A stretch of 5,979 bases of DNA from Ruminococcus sp. (GTDB taxonomy: Bacteria > Bacillota > Clostridia > Oscillospirales > Acutalibacteraceae), in assembly GCA_022510985.1 (NCBI GenBank), contig JAFLSL010000075.1, positions 1 to 5,979 on the forward strand. The letters run 5' to 3'. Position numbers and translations under genes: made by a program. Positions 1-5,979 of the stretch are shown in pieces. The number at the start of each line of letters is the position of its first letter. The stretch's first letter is position 1. The notes under the pieces are model-generated. The model saw only the letters and a program-made list of their open reading frames with translations, made no database searches and was not told the origin of the DNA.

Positions 1-54
1 ATTCTACCTTTGGTAGTCCCTTTTTGTGCTGTCTACACAATTTGGTGCAGTCCA
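1..54. mobile_element. Candidate end of an IS3-family (IS150-like) insertion sequence, running off the left edge
   Basis: Bases 30-54 look like a terminal inverted repeat. Read on the minus strand from base 54 it begins TGGACTGCACC, has an AT-rich middle and ends GTAGACA. From memory, many IS150-group ends have the pattern TG-x-ACTGCACC, an AT-rich middle, then a GACA-like end. The outer tip would be at base 54, so the element would occupy bases 1-54 and continue beyond the left edge. The partner repeat, transposase and target duplication are not visible, and no transposase fragment can be recognised in bases 1-29. The repeat contains two small dyads (TTGTG/CACAA at 24-28 and 36-40; GGTG/CACC at 44-47 and 53-56). 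It could instead be a chance match or a remnant end without an element. Confidence 0.42.
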
Positions 55-79
55 CCGTAATGACAACCCTCTAATTCTT
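55..79. other. Short spacer after purD with no visible terminator
   Basis: These 25 bases separate the purD stop codon from the tip of the candidate insertion sequence. I see no GC-rich hairpin followed by a T run in the minus-strand direction here or in bases 1-54, so the operon does not appear to end in an intrinsic terminator inside the window. Confidence 0.5.
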
Positions 80-1345
80 TTATTTTGTTCTTCCGATATC
101 CGTGCGGTAGTGTGCACCGTCAAAATTAATCTTCTTGACAGCAGCATATGCCTTATCTAAAGCCTCATCAAGCGTGTCTGCTTTTGCAGTTACGCCGAGA
201 ACTCTTCCGCCGTTTGTCAAAAATTTATCGTTTTCCAGCTTTGTTCCAGCATGGAAAACAATCGCACCGTCTACTCCGCCGTTTTCGTCAAGACCGGTTA
301 TTTCAATTCCCTTTTTATAAGCAAGAGGATAACCGCCGCTTGCCATAACAACGCAGGCAGTAGAACCATCGTACCACTCGATATCAATGTCAGCAAGCTT
401 TTCATCAATAATAGCCTCGCAAATATCAAAGAGATCTGTTTTAAGTCTTGGAAGTACAACCTGAGCCTCGGGATCACCGAAACGAGCGTTATACTCAATA
501 ACCTTAGGTCCGTTTGGCGTTATCATAAGTCCGAAGTAAAGACACCCCTTAAACGGTCTGCCCTCTTTTGTCATAGCCTCGATAGTCGGAACAAATATTG
601 TATCATAACATTCCTTAGCAATTTCGTCAGTATAATACGGGTTTGGGCTGACTGTACCCATACCACCTGTATTAAGACCTTCGTCGTTATCATAAGCTCG
701 CTTGTGATCCTTTGAGCTTACCATAGGCATAACAACCTTGCCGTCAGTAAACGCTAAAACGCTTACCTCGGGACCTGTTAAGAATTCCTCAATCACGATA
801 TTGTTTCCTGAATCGCCGAACTGCTTATCTTCCATAATGGACTTTATAGCATCCTTAGCGTCTTCAATAGTCTGAGCGATAATTACACCCTTACCGAGTG
901 CAAGACCGTCAGCCTTTACAACTACAGGTACCGTATTCTCAGATTCAACGTACTCTATCGCCTTTTTAGGGTCATCAAAAACCTCGTACTTAGCGGTGGG
1001 AATATTGTATTTCTTCATAAGGTTCTTTGAAAAAACCTTTGACGCTTCAATTATTGCAGCATTTGCATTCGGTCCGAAGGCTCTAATGCCCTCTTTCTCC
1101 ATAGCGTCTACCATTCCGGCAGCGAGCGGGTCATCGGGTGCAACAAATACTAAATCTACGGCGTTATCCTTTGCGAATTTTACCATATTTTCTATATCCA
1201 TCGCACCGATATTAACACACTCGGCATCCTTAGCAATACCGCCGTTACCAGGAGCACAGTAGAGTTTTGTGCATTTATCGGATTCTTTTAGTTTTTTAAT
1301 TAAAGCGTGCTCACGTCCGCCTGAGCCTATCATTAAAATTTTCAT
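80..1345 (-). CDS. purD: Phosphoribosylamine-glycine ligase (GAR synthetase)
   Basis: Cytoplasmic ATP-grasp ligase that joins glycine to 5-phosphoribosylamine with ATP hydrolysis, giving GAR (pathway step 2). The 421-residue protein has the usual family length and both ends intact. The N-terminal domain opens with IGSGGREHAL (residues 6-15) and PGNGGIA (32-38). The ATP-grasp core shows VVKADGLALGKGV (142-154), EEFLTGPEVSV (186-196), NTGGMGT (225-231) and the metal-site stretch EYNARFGDPE (284-293). The C-terminus ends HYRTDIGR (412-419), as expected. Residues 69-73 read APDDP where E. coli has GPEAP; this looks like a lineage variant rather than damage. The ATG is supported by a GAGG site at 1353-1356, 7 bases upstream, inside the 14-bp gap after purH. 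It is the last gene of the operon; its product is the PurN substrate, and it uses the PurF product. Confidence 0.97.
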   Translation of the reverse strand: MKILMIGSGGREHALIKKLKESDKCTKLYCAPGNGGIAKDAECVNIGAMDIENMVKFAKDNAVDLVFVAPDDPLAAGMVDAMEKEGIRAFGPNANAAIIEASKVFSKNLMKKYNIPTAKYEVFDDPKKAIEYVESENTVPVVVKADGLALGKGVIIAQTIEDAKDAIKSIMEDKQFGDSGNNIVIEEFLTGPEVSVLAFTDGKVVMPMVSSKDHKRAYDNDEGLNTGGMGTVSPNPYYTDEIAKECYDTIFVPTIEAMTKEGRPFKGCLYFGLMITPNGPKVIEYNARFGDPEAQVVLPRLKTDLFDICEAIIDEKLADIDIEWYDGSTACVVMASGGYPLAYKKGIEITGLDENGGVDGAIVFHAGTKLENDKFLTNGGRVLGVTAKADTLDEALDKAYAAVKKINFDGAHYRTDIGRTK

Positions 1346-1359
1346 TTTTATACCTCAGA

Positions 1360-2538
1360 TTAATGATGGAATAAACGAATTCCTGTAAAGCACATTGTCA
1401 TACCGTACTTATCGCAGGTTTCAATAACATTATCATCACGGATTGAACCGCCGGGCTGTGCAACAAACTCAACACCCGATTTGCGAGCTCTTTCAATATT
1501 GTCGCCGAACGGGAAGAATGCGTCAGAACCGAGAGCAACACCTGAATTCTTAGCAATCCATTCTTTCTTCTCATCTGCCGTAAGGGGTTCGGGTTTAACC
1601 TTAAAGAGGTTCTGCCATGTTCCATCTCTTAATACATCCTCGCACTCCTCGGAGATATATACATCAATTGTATTATCTCTGTCGGGACGGCGGATATTAT
1701 CAACAAACTGAAGTCCTAAAACCTTCGGATGCTGTCTGAGCCACCAGATATCAGCCTTATTACCAGCAAGTCTTGTGCAGTGAACTCTTGACTGCTGACC
1801 TGCACCTACGCCGATAGCCTGTCCGTCTTTAACGTAGCATACTGAATTGGACTGAGTGTATTTCAAAGTAATAAGTGAGATAATGAGGTCACGCTTTGCC
1901 TCCTCGGAGAATTCCTTATTAGCTGTGGGAATATTAGCTGTAATCATTTCTTCGTCAATTTTAAGCTCATTTCTTCCCTGTTCAAATGTAATTCCGAAAA
2001 CATCCTTATGCTCAATCGGGTCGGGGGTATAATTCGGGTCGATTTTAACTACATTATATGTACCCTTACGCTTTGTTTTAAGAACTTCTAAAGCCTCGGG
2101 TGTATAATCAGGGGCAATAATTCCGTCGGACACCTCACGCTGAAGGAGTTTTGCTGTCTGAACATCACAGGTATCGGAAAGTGCTACCCAGTCGCCGTAG
2201 GATGACATTCTGTCTGCACCTCTTGCTTTTGCGTAAGCACTCGCAATCGGAGAAAGCTCTAAATCGTCTACAAAATAAATCTTTTTAAGTGTGTCTGAAA
2301 GCTCGGTTGCTACCGCTGCACCTGCGGGACTTACGTGCTTAAAGGATGCTGCTGCGGGAAGCCCTGTAGCTGCTTTAAGCTCTTTTACAAGCTGCCAGGA
2401 GTTGAAAGCGTCAAGGAAGTTAATATAACCGGGCTTGCCGTTTAAAACCTCAACAGGTAATTCCTCGCCGTTTTTCATAAAAATTCTTGACGGTTTCTGA
2501 TTAGGATTACATCCGTATTTCAATGCTAATTCTTTCAT
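1360..2538 (-). CDS. purH: AICAR transformylase, stand-alone (C-terminal half of PurH, no cyclohydrolase domain)
   Basis: Transfers a formyl group from 10-formyl-tetrahydrofolate to AICAR, giving FAICAR (step 9). The protein has 392 residues; bifunctional PurH is about 510-590. It starts right at the transformylase domain boundary, with KYGCNPNQ at residues 7-14, so the roughly 200-residue N-terminal IMP cyclohydrolase domain is absent. The catalytic Lys-His pair is K67-H68 in SFKHVSPAGAA. Other signatures are GAGQQSRVHCTRLAG (245-259), SDAFFPFGD (338-346), PGGS (362-365) and the C-terminal FTGIRLFHH (384-392). From memory, the sequence matches the C-terminal half of animal ATIC unusually well, for example KYTQSNSVCY (226-235) and WWLR-HP (265-271). 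The ATG has GGAGGAA at 2545-2551. The preceding gene encodes a PurO-type cyclohydrolase that would supply the missing activity. Some archaeal literature calls the detached domain PurV. Confidence 0.95.
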   Translation of the reverse strand: MKELALKYGCNPNQKPSRIFMKNGEELPVEVLNGKPGYINFLDAFNSWQLVKELKAATGLPAAASFKHVSPAGAAVATELSDTLKKIYFVDDLELSPIASAYAKARGADRMSSYGDWVALSDTCDVQTAKLLQREVSDGIIAPDYTPEALEVLKTKRKGTYNVVKIDPNYTPDPIEHKDVFGITFEQGRNELKIDEEMITANIPTANKEFSEEAKRDLIISLITLKYTQSNSVCYVKDGQAIGVGAGQQSRVHCTRLAGNKADIWWLRQHPKVLGLQFVDNIRRPDRDNTIDVYISEECEDVLRDGTWQNLFKVKPEPLTADEKKEWIAKNSGVALGSDAFFPFGDNIERARKSGVEFVAQPGGSIRDDNVIETCDKYGMTMCFTGIRLFHH

Positions 2539-2544
2539 TTAATA

Positions 2545-2551
2545 TTCCTCC
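2545..2551 (-). promoter_or_regulatory. Ribosome binding site of purH (GGAGGAA)
   Basis: GGAGGAA lies 6 bases before the purH ATG in the 33-bp gap after the cyclohydrolase gene, the widest junction in the operon. It fixes the start at 2538 and argues that the short 392-residue protein is the true product: the frame is not continuous with an upstream cyclohydrolase domain, and the next gene upstream ends at 2572. Confidence 0.8.
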
Positions 2552-2571
2552 ATTTTACCGAATTAAACAGA

Positions 2572-3306
2572 TTATTTATTTTTGTTAATAATTCTTGATG
2601 TTGCCTTGTTAGTTGCGATATCAATATATCTAACGAATAGGCTAACCTTATTATCATTATCAAGAGCGTTCCAGATTTTTTCTGCAAATGTATCAATATC
2701 GTCATCGCCGATTTCCACTAATGTCGGCTCGCCCTCAAAGCTCGGGAGAGGATTTCCGTCGCCCATATATGTATGGATAAAATGTCCCTCACCCTGAATC
2801 GGATGGTCATAATCAAAGGTGAAACGCTGACAGCATTTTGGGTTGCCGTTTGCACTCTTTAAGATAGACATACTGTAGGAAAGCTTTTCGCCCCTTGCGT
2901 CGTTTTCGGTACGACAATTTACAATACCGCTGATACGAGGTGTGTAGTTCGGCTCATCAGGCTCGTACTCACGTCCGCTCAAGGACTGCTCAAAGGTTTT
3001 TCCGCATGACATAAGGGATACGATTGTATCTGTCTGGTCGCCGTTTGTAACAATTGTACTCTCATTGAGTGTACGAACAGGTGCGTAGATTATAAGGCTC
3101 GGATCTTCGACCTTGCTTTCGTCAAAAGCCTTTGTGCGAATTCCGTCACCATCCTCTACAAACACACGGTTACGGCTGTTTTCACTTCTTCCCATAATGA
3201 AATAAGCGATTACAGCATTGTTTCCGTCTTTTGTTCTGCCCAAAACGATTCCGCGTCCGGGATAGCTTGTCTTTGAAATTTCTTTTTCAAGTGATACAGG
3301 GTTCAT
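2572..3306 (-). CDS. PurO-family IMP cyclohydrolase (archaeal-type)
   Basis: Probably closes the ring of FAICAR to IMP with loss of water, the last step of the pathway. The 244-residue protein is unrelated to the N-terminal cyclohydrolase domain of PurH. It resembles the IMP_cyclohyd/PurO family first described in methanogenic archaea: YPGRGIVLGRT (residues 15-25), YFIMGRSENSRNR (35-47), TNGDQTD (87-93) and YTPRI (121-125), in the expected order. It is somewhat longer than archaeal PurO, which I recall as about 200 residues; the extra length is mainly in the C-terminal half. There is no signal peptide or membrane segment. The ATG has GGAGG at 3313-3317, 6 bases upstream and immediately after the purN stop. 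Position directly before a transformylase lacking its own cyclohydrolase domain strongly supports the role. Family assignment is from remembered motifs, so the symbol purO is left out of the gene field. Confidence 0.85.
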   Translation of the reverse strand: MNPVSLEKEISKTSYPGRGIVLGRTKDGNNAVIAYFIMGRSENSRNRVFVEDGDGIRTKAFDESKVEDPSLIIYAPVRTLNESTIVTNGDQTDTIVSLMSCGKTFEQSLSGREYEPDEPNYTPRISGIVNCRTENDARGEKLSYSMSILKSANGNPKCCQRFTFDYDHPIQGEGHFIHTYMGDGNPLPSFEGEPTLVEIGDDDIDTFAEKIWNALDNDNKVSLFVRYIDIATNKATSRIINKNK

Positions 3307-3318
3307 AATTATCCTCCG

Positions 3319-3945
3319 TTAATCAATAATTTCGGTTTTATTGCCTATAACTTTTATTTTATCTTCACAGAACAGGGAAACCGCCTTAGGCAGTATCTTC
3401 CATTCCGCTTGTTCCATAACACGTTTTTGGAGTGTTTCGGGAGTATCTCCGTTTTTAATTTCGACGGCTTTTTGTAAAATTATCGGTCCCCCGTCACATA
3501 CCTCGGTAACAAAGTGAGCTGTTGCACCTGTCAGCTTAACGCCTTTTTCAAGAGCTTTTTCGTGGACTTTAAGCCCGTAAAAGCCTTCTCCACAAAAACT
3601 CGGAATAAGTGCCGGATGAATATTGATAATTCTGTTTTCAAAGGCGGAAATAACTTCTTTACCCAAAATTGTCATAAATCCGGCAAGAACAACCAAATCG
3701 GCATTCTTGCTTTTTAAAAGCTCGGTTAAGGCTTTATCGTAATCTGAAAACTCAGAAAAATCCTTTCGTCTTATAACATCGGTCTCAATGTTATTATTTT
3801 TCGCCCTTTCAAGAGCATAAGCCTCGCTATTGCTCGAAATTACGCAGGTTATCTTTCCGTTTTTTATGACATCTGAATTTTGAGCGTCAATCAGAGCCTG
3901 AAGATTAGTTCCTCCGCCTGATACAAGTACAACAATATTTTTCAT
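3319..3945 (-). CDS. purN: Phosphoribosylglycinamide formyltransferase (GAR transformylase)
   Basis: Transfers formyl from 10-formyl-tetrahydrofolate to GAR to make FGAR (step 3). The 208-residue length is typical of PurN. Visible signatures are the N-terminal phosphate-binding VLVSGGGTNLQALID (6-20), AGFMTIL (88-94), the catalytic INIHPALIPSF (107-117) with N108 and H110, the glycine-rich GEGFYGLKVHE (119-129), and TGATAHFVTEVCDGGPI (139-155) with the catalytic aspartate D151. These correspond to N106, H108 and D144 of E. coli PurN. The start codon shares one base with the purM stop (TAATG), so translation is probably coupled. With the transformylase two genes on, both formyl-transfer steps of the operon appear folate-dependent; no formate-using PurT or PurP is seen. 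Confidence 0.96.
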   Translation of the reverse strand: MKNIVVLVSGGGTNLQALIDAQNSDVIKNGKITCVISSNSEAYALERAKNNNIETDVIRRKDFSEFSDYDKALTELLKSKNADLVVLAGFMTILGKEVISAFENRIINIHPALIPSFCGEGFYGLKVHEKALEKGVKLTGATAHFVTEVCDGGPIILQKAVEIKNGDTPETLQKRVMEQAEWKILPKAVSLFCEDKIKVIGNKTEIID

Positions 3946-4979
3946 TATTCAAATATTACTCCTTCGTTGCCCTTAACAACCTCGCCTAAAACCACAGCGT
4001 TCTCGCCGTTTGCTTTTAGAATTTCGAGGGTTTTATTCACGTCGTTTTTATCAACAGCAACTACCATACCGACGCCCATATTAAATGTGTTGAACATATC
4101 GTGCTCTGAAATGTTTCCTACACGCTGAATTACGTTGAATATAGGAAGTACGGGAATTGATGATTTTTTTATCTTAGCACTAAGTCCTTCCTTCAACATT
4201 CTCGGAATATTTTCGTAGAATCCGCCGCCTGTTATATGAGAAATTGCTTTAACGTCAACTTCTTTTAAAAGTGCAAATACAGGCTTAACGTAAATCTTTG
4301 TAGGAGTTAAAAGAACTTCTCCGAGTCGCTTATCAAGCTCGTCATACGTATTGTTGATTGTGTTTTCATTGATATCGAAAACCTTCCTTACAAGCGAAAA
4401 GCCGTTTGAGTGTACGCCTGATGACGGAAGTCCTATAAGCACATCGCCTTCTTTTAGGTTTTCACCGTCAATCATCTTCGACTTGTCTACCATTCCAACA
4501 CAAAATCCTGCTACGTCGTATTCATCAACAGGCATAAGACCCGGATGCTCAGCTGTTTCTCCGCCAACGAGTGCACATTCAGACTGAACACATCCCTCGG
4601 AAATACCCTCTACAATTGATGCAACCTTTTCGGGGATATTCTTTCCGATTGCAATATAATCGAGGAAAAACAGAGGCTTTGCACCGCAGCAGATAACGTC
4701 GTTTACGCACATTGCAACAGCGTCAATACCGATTGTGTTGTGTTTATCAAGCAAAAAAGCAAGCTTGATTTTTGTGCCTACTCCATCGGTGCCGCTGATT
4801 AAAACAGGCTCTTCCATATCTTTAAAATCGGGGGCAAACAGTCCGCCGAAACCACCGATACCCGAAATTACTCCGGGGATTTTTGTACGAGCTACATGCT
4901 TTTTGATAAGCTCAACCGACTCGTATCCCGCGGTAATATCAACTCCCGCTTCCTTATAGCTTTCACTGAAACTTTTCAT
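3945..4979 (-). CDS. purM: Phosphoribosylformylglycinamidine cyclo-ligase (AIR synthetase)
   Basis: Uses ATP to close the imidazole ring of FGAM, giving AIR (step 5). At 344 residues it matches the usual length (E. coli about 345), with both ends intact. In order it shows YKEAGVDI (8-15), the glycine-rich GIGGFGGLF (40-48), the nucleotide/metal segment SGTDGVGTK (62-70), [17 protein letters not shown] (84-100), [10 protein letters not shown] (138-147), [14 protein letters not shown] (186-199), [13 protein letters not shown] (248-260) and [11 protein letters not shown] (295-305). The usual GGETAEMPG has His for Met at residue 145, a mild variant. Its ATG has GGAGG at 4985-4989, 5 bases upstream, within the 12-bp gap after purF. 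The enzyme that makes its substrate (PurL/PurQ/PurS) is not encoded in the window. Confidence 0.97.
   Translation of the reverse strand: MKSFSESYKEAGVDITAGYESVELIKKHVARTKIPGVISGIGGFGGLFAPDFKDMEEPVLISGTDGVGTKIKLAFLLDKHNTIGIDAVAMCVNDVICCGAKPLFFLDYIAIGKNIPEKVASIVEGISEGCVQSECALVGGETAEHPGLMPVDEYDVAGFCVGMVDKSKMIDGENLKEGDVLIGLPSSGVHSNGFSLVRKVFDINENTINNTYDELDKRLGEVLLTPTKIYVKPVFALLKEVDVKAISHITGGGFYENIPRMLKEGLSAKIKKSSIPVLPIFNVIQRVGNISEHDMFNTFNMGVGMVVAVDKNDVNKTLEILKANGENAVVLGEVVKGNEGVIFE
3959..3964 (-). promoter_or_regulatory. Ribosome binding site of purN inside the end of purM
   Basis: AAGGAG lies within the last codons of purM, 13 bases before the purN ATG. That spacing is longer than for the other genes here (5-8 bases), so initiation may depend partly on ribosomes finishing purM at the overlapping TAATG. 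Confidence 0.55.
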
Positions 4980-4991
4980 AAAAACCTCCGA

Positions 4992-5979
4992 TCAGACCTT
5001 TTTAATTTTATTAGCAAATTTATCTTCAAATTTAGTCTTAGGCTTATCAGCGTGGTAAATTCCGCTGAAGCAACCATCGCACAAACCAATGTTACAGCCG
5101 GACGCAATTTCATGGATACCGTCAACACTTAAAAACTTAAGGCTGTCCGCTCCGATAAACTCCCTTAATTCTTCGACACTGTATTTATTCGATACTAAAT
5201 CTTTTGATTCAGGGATATCCATTCCGAAATAGCAGGAATGAACAAATTCCGGTGAGCTTATGCGAACGTGAACCTCTTTAGCACCTGCGTCCTTTAAAAC
5301 CTTTACGATATGAGCAGATGTATTTCCGTGGATAATGGAATCGTCAATAATTACAACACGTTTATCCTTAACAATGTTTTTTATAACATTCAGTCTTGTT
5401 TTAAGCAAGCGATGTTTTTTATTAGTTCCTGTTCCGTCAGGAGTGCGTCCGATATATTTATTTTTCAAAAAACAAGTAGCATATTTTATACCTGACGCCG
5501 CAGAATACCCCTGAGCAGCATCAAGACCCGAATCAGGAACACCGCATACGATATCAGCATCAACGGGATTTTCTTTATAGAGAATTTCTCCTGCCTTTTG
5601 ACGGGCAAGATTTACACTAACTCCGTCAATAATCGAATCAGGACGTGCAACATAAATATACTCAAAAAGACAGAGCGAGGTTGTTTTTTTCTTTTCAGCG
5701 TTATAGCTGTGAAATCCCTTGCTGTCAATAACAACCATTTCCCCGGGGTTTACATCACGGATAAATTCACCGCCGATTGATTCAATGGCACAGCTTTCGG
5801 ATGATAAAATATAGCTGTTTTTAATCTTACCGATACAAAGCGGTTTAAAGCCGTGGGGATCTCTCAATCCGATAAGCTTGCTTGGAGAGCTGATAACAAG
5901 AGAATAGGCTCCCTTTAAATCGTCTACTATTCGAAGAACAGCCTCTTCAATTGAATCTGTTTCTATTCGGTTAGTAGAA
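4992..5979 (-). CDS. purF: Amidophosphoribosyltransferase, 5' end truncated by the window edge
   Basis: Commits PRPP to purine synthesis by replacing pyrophosphate with ammonia from glutamine (step 1). The open frame runs without a stop to the right edge, giving 328 visible C-terminal residues. An apparent TTG start at 5865-5867 is really the internal Leu of LRDPHGFKPL. About 130 mature residues plus any propeptide, including the catalytic N-terminal Cys of the glutaminase, lie off window. Visible are the end of the glutaminase domain (GAYSLVI, SSESCAIESIGGEFIRD) and the phosphoribosyltransferase domain: ARPDS, GVPDSG, NKYIGRT, and the PRPP loop IIDDSIIHGNTS at about 5316-5351. Cysteines at 5670-5672, 5232-5234, 5079-5081 and 5070-5072 fit the four 4Fe-4S ligands of Bacillus subtilis PurF; the first two are 146 residues apart, as I recall for that enzyme (C236, C382). 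The flexible loop and PRPP loop carry unusual residues. Confidence 0.94.
   Translation of the reverse strand, partial: STNRIETDSIEEAVLRIVDDLKGAYSLVISSPSKLIGLRDPHGFKPLCIGKIKNSYILSSESCAIESIGGEFIRDVNPGEMVVIDSKGFHSYNAEKKKTTSLCLFEYIYVARPDSIIDGVSVNLARQKAGEILYKENPVDADIVCGVPDSGLDAAQGYSAASGIKYATCFLKNKYIGRTPDGTGTNKKHRLLKTRLNVIKNIVKDKRVVIIDDSIIHGNTSAHIVKVLKDAGAKEVHVRISSPEFVHSCYFGMDIPESKDLVSNKYSVEELREFIGADSLKFLSVDGIHEIASGCNIGLCDGCFSGIYHADKPKTKFEDKFANKIKKV

Larger units (their letters stand above)
80..5979 (-). other. Purine biosynthesis operon purF-purM-purN-purO-like-purH-purD (5' end off window)
   Basis: Six same-strand genes of one pathway are separated by at most 33 bp, with one pair overlapping by a base. 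No promoter-like or terminator-like break is visible between them, so they are probably co-transcribed leftward. The promoter and any purine-responsive leader (PurR box or guanine/PRPP-type riboswitch, as known in other Firmicutes) would lie upstream of purF, beyond the right edge, and cannot be assessed. Missing pathway steps (FGAM synthase, PurE, PurC, PurB) may lie upstream of purF or elsewhere. Confidence 0.88.

Noticed and set aside
4..25. CTACC-TTT-GGTAG hairpin followed by TCCCTTTTT as a plus-strand terminator
   Set aside because: The stem is only 5 bp with a 3-base loop and the T run is offset by four bases; too weak to call, and it points away from the pur operon.
24..56. TTGTG/CACAA and GGTG/CACC dyads as the pur operon terminator
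   Set aside because: Stems are 4-5 bp and are not followed by a T run in the minus-strand direction; they are better explained as part of the candidate insertion-sequence end.
251..715. Plus-strand open frame of 154 codons opposite purD
   Set aside because: It lies wholly inside a clearly conserved purD gene, has no recognisable domain and no good ribosome binding site; it is a shadow of purD codon usage.
2539..2553. Four-codon mini-ORF (ATG GAG GAA TAT TAA) on the minus strand directly abutting the purH ATG
   Set aside because: It is made of the purH ribosome binding site itself and has no binding site of its own; most likely coincidence.
2539..2571. Internal promoter or attenuator in the widest intergenic gap
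   Set aside because: The 33 bases hold a ribosome binding site and AT-rich sequence but no convincing -35/-10 pair or hairpin.
5409..5445. Frameshift in purF explaining the missing FIxPxQ motif
   Set aside because: The distance from GRT to DDS is the same as in E. coli (32 residues) and the frame is conserved on both sides, so substitution is the better explanation.

Overview
The window holds one leftward (minus-strand) block of de novo purine biosynthesis genes and almost nothing else. In transcription order it reads purF (5' end cut off by the right edge), purM, purN, a PurO-type IMP cyclohydrolase, a stand-alone AICAR transformylase (the C-terminal half of classical PurH) and purD. Junctions are tight: 12 bp (purF/purM), a 1-base TAATG overlap (purM/purN), 12 bp (purN/purO-like), 33 bp (purO-like/purH) and 14 bp (purH/purD). 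Most starts have a clear GGAGG-like ribosome binding site, and no promoter or terminator is visible between genes, so the block looks like one polycistronic operon whose promoter lies beyond the right edge.

The products cover step 1 (PurF, PRPP to phosphoribosylamine), step 2 (PurD, GAR synthetase), step 3 (PurN, formyl-tetrahydrofolate GAR transformylase), step 5 (PurM, AIR synthetase), step 9 (AICAR transformylase) and step 10 (IMP cyclohydrolase). FGAM synthase (PurL/PurQ/PurS), PurE/PurK, PurC and PurB are not in the window.

The organism is most likely a low-to-moderate GC Firmicute of the class Clostridia, perhaps a Ruminococcus-like gut anaerobe. This is inferred from strong GGAGG sites, operon style and clostridial-looking protein signatures; no rRNA or marker gene is present to confirm it.

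The notable points are: (1) the usual bifunctional PurH is replaced by two adjacent genes, a PurO-family cyclohydrolase best known from archaea and a lone transformylase; (2) that transformylase resembles the C-terminal half of animal ATIC more than E. coli-type PurH; (3) PurF keeps its four Fe-S-type cysteines but has unusual residues in the flexible active-site loop and the PRPP loop; (4) about 25 bp after the purD stop lies a sequence resembling a terminal inverted repeat of an IS3-family (IS150-like) insertion sequence, with no terminator between. I see no wholly new system; the rearranged last two pathway steps are the most interesting content.
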